The translations under genes were made by a program, and so were the position numbers. From contig JAHWIS010000008.1 in NCBI GenBank assembly GCA_019322385.1, positions 1 through 7,764 of the forward strand: 7,764 bases of DNA, read 5' to 3'. This stretch comes from Candidatus Woesearchaeota archaeon. Lineage in GTDB: Archaea; Nanobdellota; Nanobdellia; Woesearchaeales; UBA11576. Under the pieces are notes generated by a model. The model was not told the DNA's origin and searched no databases. It saw nothing but the letters and a program-made list of their open reading frames with translations. Positions 1-7,119 of this stretch are shown here, in pieces. Positions within the stretch are counted from its first letter, which is position 1, and the number at the start of each line of letters is the position of its first letter.

Positions 1-3000
1 ACCAGCCTTTTGTCCATGCGCGTCTGGAAAGAGAGGGATTTCATGATGAAGAGGATGGGCGACTCGAGCCTTTTTACTGATGAGCTCGCAGGACCTTTCA
101 ATGCAGTGAAGAAGGCATGGAAGCTTCCAGACAACAGCAAAGTGGACTGGGTAGTAGGTGTGGTTAATGTACCTGCGAAAAAAGTCAAAGAGTCTCTCGA
201 AGGAAAGAAAAAAGTTTATCTCCTGATCATAAACACACCTGATGAATGTGTTGTCGGAGGGGACAAGCAGGCAGTGCTGGAACTCGTCGAGGATCTTGGC
301 TGCAATTTCCTGCCTGTTGAGCAGGCCACAATCGCGCACTGCGATGTTGTCAAGGAGGTTGACAGGCAGTACCGCGGCATCCACCTGTTCAAGGTGTATC
401 CTCCTGAAGGTACAAGTTTCTATAGCGGTTCCTGGGGAAAAAAGTACGAGATGACCAGCGACAATGCAGCAGATTCAATACTTGCGCACGCTGTTGAAGG
501 CATTGACTTCCCAAAGACTGTCAATGCAGCATATGACGCCGGAGCCCGCATCTTCATCGAGATAGGTCCAGGCGCTTCCTGCACAAGGATGATCAGCAAG
601 ATACTGGCTGGCAAGCCTTATTTTGCGATGTCTGCCAACTATCCAGGACAGAACGAGGTCTCGTCAGTACTGCGTCTCCTCGCAGCACTTGTAGCAGAGA
701 GAGTGCCTGTAGATCTGAGCTCACTTTTAAAAAAATATGAAGAGCCAGAAATCGTTCCTTCAGGAACAGAAGAAAAATCAATTACAGTTCCTGTCGGAGG
801 AAGGCCTTTCAAGATACCATTCCCAGAAACAAAGAAGATCAAGCAGCCAGCCCCAGCAATTCCTCCACCAAGAGAAGAACAGCCGATTGCCGCTGTCCCG
901 CCACAACAAGCAACGCCAGCAGTTCCGGCTGAAGAGCCTTCTGCAGTAGTGCCTGCAGTTGAAGCACCGACAGCAGTTGTATCGTCGAGAGATTCCCCCA
1001 CCACACAGTTTGAATCAGCGCAGGCTGCAAAGGCCCAGGCGCATGAGACATTCCTCCGCCTTTCAAGGGGCATTGCCGAGACATTCTCAAACAATCTTGC
1101 ATTCCAGATGAAGATCCTGCAGACAGCAGGGACTTCGCTGCCGGATGTTTCAGTTCCACAGCCAGTACAATCGCCAACACCAGCAGCAGTCGAACAAAAA
1201 GTTGAAGCTGTAACAATCCCTCAGGAAATCCCCAGGTCGCTCAACAAGGAGCAGTGCATGGAATTTGCAATCGGCAAGATAGGGAATGTCCTCGGCCCGA
1301 AATATGCTGAGATAGACAACTATCCTACAAGGGTAAGGCTTCCTGACGAACCGATGATGTTTGTCGACCGCATCCTCGAGATAGAAGGAGAGCCGCTTTC
1401 ACTTACATCAGGACGGGTCGTCACAGAGCATGATGTGCTTCACGACGGATGGTATCTTGACGGCGGCCGCATCCCTACCTGCGACGCAGTCGAAGCAGGC
1501 CAGGCAGATCTCTTCCTTTCAGGATTCTTAGGTATCGACTTCAAGGCCAAAGGCCTTGCAGTCTATCGCCTGCTGGATGCGACCATTGCTTTCCATGATC
1601 ACCTGCCAAAGCCTGGCGACGTCATACGCTATGACATAAGGATACTTAACTTTTTCACGCAAGGCGACACATATCTGTTCAGGTTTGAGTTTGACGGAAC
1701 TGTTAACGGCAAGCCTGTACTGACGATGAGGGATGGCTGCGCAGGCTTCTTTACACAGCAGGAGCTTGACGCCGGCCAGGGAGTCATCCTGACCAGCCTG
1801 GACAAGAAGCCCATGCCCAAGTCCCTTCCCGACGATTGGGTGGAGCTGGTGCCTATGAGCGTGGAGTCATATAGCGACAGCCAGATCAATGCATTGCGTT
1901 CAGGTGACCTTGAGGGATGCTTTGGTCCATTGTTTAAAGGCCTCGAACTAAAGAAGCCGTATACAATACCTGGCGGCAAGATGAAGATGATCGACAGGGT
2001 GCAGCACCTCGATCCAAAAGGAGGCCGTTTTGGCTTGGGTGTTATCCGCGCAGAAGCAGACATCCATCCTGATGACTGGTTCCTCACATGCCATTTCTCT
2101 GACGACAATGTCATGCCAGGCACCCTGATGTATGAATGCTGCATGCATGCATTGCGCATATTCCTGAATAGGATGGGCTGGCTTGCAGAAGACGGCCAGG
2201 CTGTCTGGGAGCCAGTGCCTGGAGTCAACAGCTCTCTCAAATGCCGCGGACAGGTTATTGAAAGCACAAAGAAAGCTTCCTATGAGATAATCATAAAAGA
2301 GCTTGGATACCGTCCAGAGCCATATGCAATAGCAGATGCATTCATGTATGCAGACGGCAGGATGGTTGTGGAGATGGACAACATGTCAATCCGATTGACC
2401 GGAGCAACCAAAGATCAGATAGTTTCCCTCTGGAAAAACAAAAAAGAAAAAATAATTATCCAAGAAAACATCAAAAAACCAGCCATTTACGATAATAAAA
2501 GCATACTGGCTTTTTCTATCGGCAGCCCATCTGAAGCATTTGGCGATCGCTATAAGGTATTCGACAAGGAGCGCGTTATCGCGCGTCTGCCAGGTCCACC
2601 ATACAAGGTCCTTGACCGTGTAACTGAAGTGAATGCAGAAAAATGGAAGATGATCCCAGGCGGGACAATAGAGTCACAGTATGATGTTAAAGAGGATGAA
2701 TGGTATTTCTCATCCAACAGGCAGGGTTTCATGTCTTTTGCAGTGCTGCTTGAGATTGCACTCCAGCCCTGCGGGTGGTACTCTGCATATATGGGGTCTG
2801 CCCTGACAAGCGAAAAGGATCTTCATTACCGCAACCTGGGCGGAAGCGCTGTCCAGTACGAGCCTATCCCTACCGATGCAGGCATGCTCACCACAAAAGT
2901 GAAATCAACAAATGTCTCGAGCTCAGGCGGCATGATAATACAGCACTTTGATTTTGATGTGCAATGCAGAGGAAAGAGCGTCTACAAAGGCAACACATAT

Positions 3001-3579
3001 TTTGGTTTCTTTTCTGATGAGGCTTTGGCAGACCAGATTGGCATCCGCGACGCAAAAGTTTATAAACCGACAGAAGCAGAGATAACAAGGGCAAAGAGAT
3101 GTGCCTATCCGACTGAACCGCCATTCCCGGATGACATGCTCCGGATGATAGATAACATCGAGCTTTTTGTTCAAGATGGAGGGCCTCATGGGCTGGGATT
3201 TGTCCGCGGCACCATGAAAGTCAAGCCAGAATCATGGTTCTTCAAGGCACATTTCTACCAGGACCCTGTGATCCCAGGTTCGCTTGGGCTTGAGTCCATG
3301 CTGCAGCTTATGAAATTCATCGCATTCGAGAAGTGGGGGTGTGAGGAAGACCAGGACATGATAACTATCGTGCCTGGCATGAAGCATGAATGGGTCTATC
3401 GCGGTCAGGTGATCCCAAAAGATGACCTCGTGACAGTGGATGCTTGGGTCACTTCAGTCGATGATGATAACAAGGTGATGTTTGCAGAAGGTTTCCTCAC
3501 TGTCGACGGAAGGATAATCTATCAGATGAAGGATTTTTCGCTCAGGATGCATAAAAAGAATAAGGAAAGACAACAATGA
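1..3579 (+). CDS. pfaC: PUFA synthase subunit PfaC-like, C-terminal part (AT end, pseudo-DH1, DH1, pseudo-DH2, DH2); 5' truncated
   Basis: This is the C-terminal portion of a multidomain polyunsaturated fatty acid (secondary lipid) synthase subunit that dehydrates, and probably isomerises, 3-hydroxyacyl-ACP intermediates during iterative chain building in the cytosol. The frame is open from base 1, so the Met at 10 is internal and the real start, with the expected KS and chain-length-factor domains, lies upstream. Numbering from that Met: residues 1-245 are the back half of an acyltransferase (GGDKQ, catalytic-type His110 in AHC, EIGPG); the GHSxG serine is off the window. Residues ~245-400 are an Ala/Pro linker. 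Four FabA-like hotdog modules follow at ~415-595, ~645-798, ~830-1012 and ~1035-1185. Modules 2 and 4 keep the active-site His and an acid (H695/E709; H1081/E1095), while modules 1 and 3 lack the His. The stop overlaps the oleA start by 4 bases. An AT inside this subunit, rather than only a separate PfaB, points to a KS-CLF-AT-DH-DH variant; this is inferred because the N-terminus is missing. Confidence 0.9.
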   Translation, partial: TSLLSMRVWKERDFMMKRMGDSSLFTDELAGPFNAVKKAWKLPDNSKVDWVVGVVNVPAKKVKESLEGKKKVYLLIINTPDECVVGGDKQAVLELVEDLGCNFLPVEQATIAHCDVVKEVDRQYRGIHLFKVYPPEGTSFYSGSWGKKYEMTSDNAADSILAHAVEGIDFPKTVNAAYDAGARIFIEIGPGASCTRMISKILAGKPYFAMSANYPGQNEVSSVLRLLAALVAERVPVDLSSLLKKYEEPEIVPSGTEEKSITVPVGGRPFKIPFPETKKIKQPAPAIPPPREEQPIAAVPPQQATPAVPAEEPSAVVPAVEAPTAVVSSRDSPTTQFESAQAAKAQAHETFLRLSRGIAETFSNNLAFQMKILQTAGTSLPDVSVPQPVQSPTPAAVEQKVEAVTIPQEIPRSLNKEQCMEFAIGKIGNVLGPKYAEIDNYPTRVRLPDEPMMFVDRILEIEGEPLSLTSGRVVTEHDVLHDGWYLDGGRIPTCDAVEAGQADLFLSGFLGIDFKAKGLAVYRLLDATIAFHDHLPKPGDVIRYDIRILNFFTQGDTYLFRFEFDGTVNGKPVLTMRDGCAGFFTQQELDAGQGVILTSLDKKPMPKSLPDDWVELVPMSVESYSDSQINALRSGDLEGCFGPLFKGLELKKPYTIPGGKMKMIDRVQHLDPKGGRFGLGVIRAEADIHPDDWFLTCHFSDDNVMPGTLMYECCMHALRIFLNRMGWLAEDGQAVWEPVPGVNSSLKCRGQVIESTKKASYEIIIKELGYRPEPYAIADAFMYADGRMVVEMDNMSIRLTGATKDQIVSLWKNKKEKIIIQENIKKPAIYDNKSILAFSIGSPSEAFGDRYKVFDKERVIARLPGPPYKVLDRVTEVNAEKWKMIPGGTIESQYDVKEDEWYFSSNRQGFMSFAVLLEIALQPCGWYSAYMGSALTSEKDLHYRNLGGSAVQYEPIPTDAGMLTTKVKSTNVSSSGGMIIQHFDFDVQCRGKSVYKGNTYFGFFSDEALADQIGIRDAKVYKPTEAEITRAKRCAYPTEPPFPDDMLRMIDNIELFVQDGGPHGLGFVRGTMKVKPESWFFKAHFYQDPVIPGSLGLESMLQLMKFIAFEKWGCEEDQDMITIVPGMKHEWVYRGQVIPKDDLVTVDAWVTSVDDDNKVMFAEGFLTVDGRIIYQMKDFSLRMHKKNKERQQ
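742..1215 (+). other. Ala/Pro-rich interdomain linker of the PfaC-like protein with an embedded helical segment
   Basis: Between the acyltransferase remnant and the first hotdog module the protein becomes low in complexity, with runs rich in Pro, Ala, Val, Glu and Gln (for example IPPPREEQP and PAVPAEEPSAVVPAVEAP). Such stretches are typical flexible tethers between domains of megasynthases. In the middle, about 1027-1125, the composition changes to an ordinary, probably helical segment beginning AHETFLRLSRGIAETF; a similar His-Phe-Leu helix is recalled from other Pfa proteins between AT and DH regions. The Pro/Ala composition then resumes until about 1215. This stretch also produces long antisense open frames, which are composition artefacts. 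Confidence 0.7.
1252..2405 (+). other. First hotdog pair of the PfaC-like protein: pseudo-DH1 followed by DH1
   Basis: The first module opens with a strongly PfaC-like stretch (FAIGKIG, then RVRLPDEPMMFVDRI). At the place where FabA has its catalytic His-containing loop it reads WYLDGGRIPTCDAVEAGQAD: the His is absent although a Glu is present, so it is probably a structural pseudo-dehydratase. The second module (from about 1940) has a complete loop, CHFSDDNVMPGTLMYE, with His at 2092-2094 and Glu at 2134-2136. FabA of E. coli uses His and Asp here and FabZ uses His and Glu, so this module is predicted to be catalytic. A pseudo-DH/DH pairing has been described for PUFA synthase dehydratase fragments. 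Confidence 0.8.
2494..3560 (+). other. Second hotdog pair of the PfaC-like protein: pseudo-DH2 followed by DH2
   Basis: The third module begins FSIGSPSEAFGDRYKV and then ARLPGPPYKVLDRV, a diverged copy of the opening of the first module, which shows an internal pair duplication. Its loop region reads WYFSSNRQGFMSFAVLLEIA and has no catalytic His, so it is again a probable pseudo-dehydratase. The fourth module carries AHFYQDPVIPGSLGLESM, very close to the E. coli FabA loop, with His at 3250-3252 and Glu at 3292-3294, and is predicted to be catalytic. A short Lys-rich, A-rich spacer (about 2428-2490) separates the two pairs. The module runs almost to the C-terminus of the protein. Confidence 0.8.
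3561..3568 (+). promoter_or_regulatory. Ribosome binding site for oleA
   Basis: TAAGGAAA lies inside the last codons of the PfaC-like gene, with TAAGGA matching the start of the canonical Shine-Dalgarno sequence and ending 9 bases before the ATG at 3576. It supports that ATG, which overlaps the upstream stop as ATGA. Confidence 0.65.
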
Positions 3580-4619
3580 GGTATTCAAAGGTTTATCTGG
3601 ATTCAATGGGGTATGAGCTTGGGCAGTTAGTAGTGACATCACAGCAGATCGAGGAGAGGCTTGCTCCGCTCTACGAAAAGCTAAACATACCGGAAGGACA
3701 GATCGAGGCATGGACAGGCGTCAAGGAAAGGCGTTGGTGGGAGCCAGGATACCCTACCATCAAGGGATCTATTTCTGCTGCAAAAAAAGCATTGGCAGCG
3801 TCGAATGTGCGACCTGAAGATATAGGAACTCTCATCTACACAAGTGTTTTCAAGACACAGCTGGAGCCAGCCACAGCCTGCAACATCGGGGCAGATATAG
3901 GAGTCAGCCCAGATGCCACAATGTATGATATAAGCAATGCCTGTCTGGCAGCAGTCAATGGAATCATCGAGATCGCGAACAAGATCGAGCTTGGGCAGAT
4001 CAAGGCAGGGATGGTTGTATCGTGTGAAACATCCCCGCACATCAATGAGCTTACCATAAAGCAGTTGCTTGAGAATCCGCGCATGGATGAATTTATCAGG
4101 TCTGCAGCGACTTTCACCGGAGGGTCAGGAGCAAGCGCAGTCATATTGACTGACGGTTCTTTTTCTGATTCCAGGAAGCCGCAGCTCCTGGGAGGGGTTG
4201 CTTGTACAGATCCGCAATTCAATGATATATGCCGCTGGGAAATGGAACCGATAGGTAATGGAAAATATCAGGAGATAGCGCGTACAGATGCTCCTGCAGT
4301 TCTCAATAACGGCGTCAGGATCGGAGAACGCACCTGGCAGAGGTTCAAGGAGACGTTAGGCTGGACCTCAGATGATGTGGACAAGACAATCTGCCACCAG
4401 GTTGCGAGGAAGAACCAGGAGATGATGCGCAAGACAATGGGCGTGACTCCTGAGCAGGATTTCGACACCTATCCGTTCCTCGGTAACATAGGTTCAGTCT
4501 CACTGCCGATCACAGCAGCCATCGCAAATGAGAGGGGGTTCCTTAAGCCCGGCGACAAAGTGGTTTTTGGAGGGATAGGCAGCGGGCTCAATTGCCTGAT
4601 ACTGGGGTGGCAATGGTGA
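3576..4619 (+). CDS. oleA: OleA, head-to-head acyl condensing enzyme (thiolase superfamily)
   Basis: OleA joins two fatty acyl thioesters by a non-decarboxylative Claisen condensation, giving a 2-alkyl-3-ketoalkanoic acid, the first committed step of long-chain olefin synthesis in the cytosol. The 347-residue length fits the family. The nucleophilic Cys is C123 in SNACLAA. The base-like Glu characteristic of OleA is E97 in QLEPATAC, 26 residues before the Cys, the same spacing I recall for Xanthomonas OleA (E117, C143). His274 in ICHQVARKN and Asn304 in FLGNIGS complete the FabH-like catalytic set, again 30 residues apart as in Xanthomonas. The Glu and the neighbouring oleBCD separate it from ordinary FabH (KAS III). 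It starts with ATGA overlapping the PfaC-like stop and is preceded by TAAGGA, so its translation is probably coupled to the synthase. Its partner acyl chains could be products of that synthase; whether it accepts CoA or ACP thioesters cannot be seen. Confidence 0.95.
   Translation: MRYSKVYLDSMGYELGQLVVTSQQIEERLAPLYEKLNIPEGQIEAWTGVKERRWWEPGYPTIKGSISAAKKALAASNVRPEDIGTLIYTSVFKTQLEPATACNIGADIGVSPDATMYDISNACLAAVNGIIEIANKIELGQIKAGMVVSCETSPHINELTIKQLLENPRMDEFIRSAATFTGGSGASAVILTDGSFSDSRKPQLLGGVACTDPQFNDICRWEMEPIGNGKYQEIARTDAPAVLNNGVRIGERTWQRFKETLGWTSDDVDKTICHQVARKNQEMMRKTMGVTPEQDFDTYPFLGNIGSVSLPITAAIANERGFLKPGDKVVFGGIGSGLNCLILGWQW
4604..4610 (+). promoter_or_regulatory. Ribosome binding site deciding the oleB start
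   Basis: GGGGTGG ends two bases before the ATG at 4613. GGTG matches the 3' part of the Shine-Dalgarno consensus, although the spacing is short. It supports the ATG over the in-frame TTG at 4592, which would add seven residues that lie wholly within oleA and has no clear purine-rich site of its own. Confidence 0.45.
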
Positions 4620-5497
4620 AGATCTCAAAGAAACTATACCCTTTCAAGAGCAACTTCCTGAATCTCGACGGTATAAAGTATCATTATCTTGATGAAGGCA
4701 AAGGCGAGCCAGTGGTCATGGTGCATGGCAACCCTAGCTGGTCATTCTATTACCGTAACCTCGCCATTGCACTGAGGGATTCATATCGCGTCATTGTACC
4801 AGACCATATAGGCTGCGGACTCTCTGACAAGCCAGGAGAGGATGAATATGATTACACGCTGAAGCAGCGCATCATTGACCTCGAGACATTGCTCTCGCAT
4901 CTCAACATCAATAAGGACATCACCCTTGTCGTGCATGACTGGGGCGGGATGATAGGCATGGCATTTGCAGCAAGGCATCCTGAAAAGATAAAGAGGCTGG
5001 TCATACTCAACACTGGAGCATTCCACCTTCCCAAGACAAAATCATTCCCATGGCAGCTGTGGCTCATAAGGAACACACCTCTCGGCACTTTCCTTGCCCA
5101 GGGGCTGAACGCATTCTCGCGCGGAGCAGCAAGTTTCTGCGTCGAGAGGCCGATGGACGAGAAAGTCAGGCAGGCATACCTTGCGCCGTATGATTCCTGG
5201 GACAACAGGGTTGCAGTATATAACTTTGTAAAGGACATCCCTCTGGAGCCAGAGGACCCCTCTTACAGGATAATCAGCAAGGTCGAAAGCAATCTCAAAG
5301 CGCTGGCTGGCAAGCCTATGCTCATCTGCTGGGGAGAAAAGGATTTTGTGTTCGATCACCATTTTCTGGGCGAGTGGAAAAAGCGTTTTCCAAAGGCAGA
5401 GGTCCACAGCTTCCCTGATGCAGGCCATTATGTCCTGGAGGATGCTGGAGAAGAGATAGTTCCGATGGTGAAAGAATGGCTGAAGGCAAATCCGTAA
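4613..5497 (+). CDS. oleB: OleB, beta-lactone decarboxylase (alpha/beta hydrolase, haloalkane-dehalogenase-like)
   Basis: OleB catalyses the last step of the pathway: it opens the cis-3,4-dialkyl beta-lactone made by OleC and releases CO2 to leave an internal cis-olefin. The 294-residue protein is a full-length alpha/beta hydrolase. It shows the oxyanion/halide-site motif HGNP (38-41), the nucleophile elbow VVHDWGG with Asp109 rather than Ser, the acid Asp244 in CWGEKD, and the base His272 in DAGHYV. An Asp nucleophile followed by Trp is the hallmark of haloalkane dehalogenases, the family from which OleB is usually misannotated; the oleA/oleC context decides for OleB. It is a stand-alone protein here, not an OleBC fusion as in some actinobacteria. 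The start overlaps the oleA stop by 7 bases (ATGGTGA) and the 3' end overlaps oleC by 22 bases. In Xanthomonas, OleB, OleC and OleD form large multi-enzyme assemblies; the same may hold here. Confidence 0.93.
   Translation: MVKISKKLYPFKSNFLNLDGIKYHYLDEGKGEPVVMVHGNPSWSFYYRNLAIALRDSYRVIVPDHIGCGLSDKPGEDEYDYTLKQRIIDLETLLSHLNINKDITLVVHDWGGMIGMAFAARHPEKIKRLVILNTGAFHLPKTKSFPWQLWLIRNTPLGTFLAQGLNAFSRGAASFCVERPMDEKVRQAYLAPYDSWDNRVAVYNFVKDIPLEPEDPSYRIISKVESNLKALAGKPMLICWGEKDFVFDHHFLGEWKKRFPKAEVHSFPDAGHYVLEDAGEEIVPMVKEWLKANP
5467..5472 (+). promoter_or_regulatory. Ribosome binding site for oleC inside oleB
   Basis: GGTGAA, within the last codons of oleB, matches the GGTGA part of the Shine-Dalgarno consensus and lies about 3-4 bases before the ATG at 5476. 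The start is also supported by the protein: the conserved NIASHLPEMA segment begins at residue 8. Confidence 0.45.
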
Positions 5498-7119
5498 ACA
5501 TTGCTTCCCATCTGCCGGAGATGGCGAGGAAATTGCCTGATTCTCCTGCAGTCATTGTGCAGGATGGGTTCAGGTACGAGCAGTGTTCGTTCAGGAAGCT
5601 GGATATGATGAGCGATGCCATCGCCCACAGCCTCGAGAGGATAGGCATCAAAAGAGGTACGCGTGCTGTCCTCATGGTAAAGCCTTCTGTTGATTTCTTT
5701 GCTATTACATTCGCGCTCTTCAAGATCGGCGCTGTCCCTGTGATGATAGATCCTGGAATAGGGATCAAGAACCTCAGGAAATGCATTGATGCAGCTAAAC
5801 CTAAAGCATTTATCGGTATCCCTAAGGCGCACATCGCCAGGATCATCTTTGGATGGGGAAGAATATCAATAAAGGTATTGGTCACTGCTGGAAAGCGCTT
5901 TGGCTGGGGCGGGCCCACTGTCAAAGGCCTTCTATCGTCGAAAAAACACAAGAGATACAACATTGCCAATACCCAGCCGGATGAGACCGCAGCTATCCTG
6001 TTCACTAGCGGCAATACAGGCATATCAAAGGGTGTTGTCTATCCTCACAGGATATTTGACAGCCAGGTAAAGTATCAGCAGACTGTCTATAAGATAAAGC
6101 CAGGGGAGAAGGACCTTGCGACATTCCCTCTTTTTGCTCTTTTCGGTCCTGCATTGGGCATGACAGCGATAATCCCTGACATGGATGCTGCAAGGCCGGT
6201 CCAGGCAGACCCTCGCAAGATAATACACGCTATCAAGAAGTTCAATGCTACAAACATGTTCGCTTCACCTGCGCTGATAAACAAGATCAGCAGGCATGGT
6301 GTCAGGAAAAAAATAAAGCTGCCTTCATTGAAGCGCGTCATATCTGCAGGAGCTCCTGCAAGCACACAGTCATTGAGGCTATTCTCGAGCATGCTAGCAC
6401 CTGGCGTGCAGGTTTTCACACCCTATGGCGCGACAGAGGCGCTTCCAGTCTGCAACATCGGCAGCGACGAGATAATCAGCAGGACAAACATTCTCACTGA
6501 AAAAGGAAAAGGCAACTGCATAGGCAGGCCAGTGCCTGGCATGGACCTTAAGATAATAAGGATTACAGATACTCCAATCAAGTCATGGTCAAACAGCCTT
6601 GTCCTGCCTGAAGGCGAGATTGGCGAGATCGCTGTCAAAGGACCTGTCGTGACAAGGGAGTATTACAGGCGTCCGAAACAGACTGCGCTGGCAAAGATAC
6701 CTGAGAAGAACAAAGGCTTCTATCACAGGATGGGTGATGTAGGTTACAAGGACAAGGACGGCAAGGTCTGGTTCTGCGGCAGGAAATCCCACAGGGTCAC
6801 GACAACGGAAGAGACATTGTTCACCCTGCCTTGCGAAGCAATCTACAACACACATCCAGATGTCTTCCGCACAGCGCTTGTCGGCGTTAAGAATAGCAGC
6901 AAAGTTGTTCCTGTGCTGTGCGTCGAGCTTGAGAAGAATGTTCCAGGAAACAAGGAGAGCAGGATAAGAAAGGAATTGCTTTCCCTGGGAAGATCATATC
7001 CCCACACTGCAAACATCAATAAAGTCATGTTTCATCCTGCATTTCCAGTCGACATCCGTCACAATGCAAAGATATTCCGTGAAAGGCTCGCTGTCTGGGC
7101 AGGGAGGGAGCTACCATGA
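5476..7119 (+). CDS. oleC: OleC, ATP-dependent beta-lactone synthetase (ANL superfamily)
   Basis: OleC uses ATP to adenylate the carboxylate of a 2-alkyl-3-hydroxyalkanoic acid and lets the hydroxyl displace AMP, forming a beta-lactone. The 547-residue protein carries the whole ANL signature: phosphate-binding loop TSGNTGISKG (177-186), the adenine-side motif YGATEALP (317-324), ribose-binding Asp421 in MGDVGYKD, the hinge region GRKSHRV (435-441), and the C-terminal catalytic Lys532 in RHNAKIFRE. The N-terminal NIASHLPEMA and the YGATEALP and GRKSHRV forms are those typical of OleC rather than acyl-CoA ligases. One oddity is Asn180 in the P-loop, where Ser or Thr is usual. The gene overlaps oleB by 22 bases and oleD by 4 (ATGA), placing it in the same transcript. 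Its substrate would be supplied by OleD and its product passed to OleB. Confidence 0.95.
   Translation: MAEGKSVNIASHLPEMARKLPDSPAVIVQDGFRYEQCSFRKLDMMSDAIAHSLERIGIKRGTRAVLMVKPSVDFFAITFALFKIGAVPVMIDPGIGIKNLRKCIDAAKPKAFIGIPKAHIARIIFGWGRISIKVLVTAGKRFGWGGPTVKGLLSSKKHKRYNIANTQPDETAAILFTSGNTGISKGVVYPHRIFDSQVKYQQTVYKIKPGEKDLATFPLFALFGPALGMTAIIPDMDAARPVQADPRKIIHAIKKFNATNMFASPALINKISRHGVRKKIKLPSLKRVISAGAPASTQSLRLFSSMLAPGVQVFTPYGATEALPVCNIGSDEIISRTNILTEKGKGNCIGRPVPGMDLKIIRITDTPIKSWSNSLVLPEGEIGEIAVKGPVVTREYYRRPKQTALAKIPEKNKGFYHRMGDVGYKDKDGKVWFCGRKSHRVTTTEETLFTLPCEAIYNTHPDVFRTALVGVKNSSKVVPVLCVELEKNVPGNKESRIRKELLSLGRSYPHTANINKVMFHPAFPVDIRHNAKIFRERLAVWAGRELP
7102..7110 (+). promoter_or_regulatory. Ribosome binding site for oleD
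   Basis: GGGAGGGAG within the last codons of oleC is a strong purine-rich Shine-Dalgarno-like site ending five bases before the ATG at 7116. It fixes the oleD start, which overlaps the oleC stop as ATGA and is followed at once by the Rossmann glycine motif. Confidence 0.7.

Noticed and set aside
10..12. ATG at 10 as the start of the PfaC-like gene
   Set aside because: The frame is open from base 1 and the protein begins in the middle of an acyltransferase domain, so this Met is internal.
839..1216. Repetitive-looking GCA/CCA-rich DNA as a possible repeat array
   Set aside because: No fixed repeat unit or spacing; the pattern comes from an Ala/Pro-rich protein linker.
1629..2267. Long open frame on the minus strand (212 codons) antisense to the first hotdog modules
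   Set aside because: It lies wholly opposite a strongly conserved coding region, has no recognisable domain and no upstream Shine-Dalgarno context; its length follows from the codon composition of the + strand gene.
2428..2490. A-rich tract as a possible programmed frameshift or gene break in the PfaC-like gene
   Set aside because: The reading frame continues with conserved hotdog sequence on both sides, and the A runs do not form an in-frame slippery heptamer; it simply encodes a Lys-rich spacer.
4592..4612. TTG start giving OleB seven extra residues
   Set aside because: The ATG at 4613 has a GGTG-type site just upstream and gives the usual OleB N-terminus; the extension only retraces the oleA coding end.
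3576..4619. Plain FabH (KAS III) for the thiolase-fold gene
   Set aside because: The OleA-type Glu 26 residues before the catalytic Cys and the adjacent oleB, oleC and oleD make OleA the better call.
5322..6023. Minus-strand open frame of 233 codons across the oleB/oleC junction
   Set aside because: Antisense to two well-supported genes, no recognisable motif; treated as a shadow.
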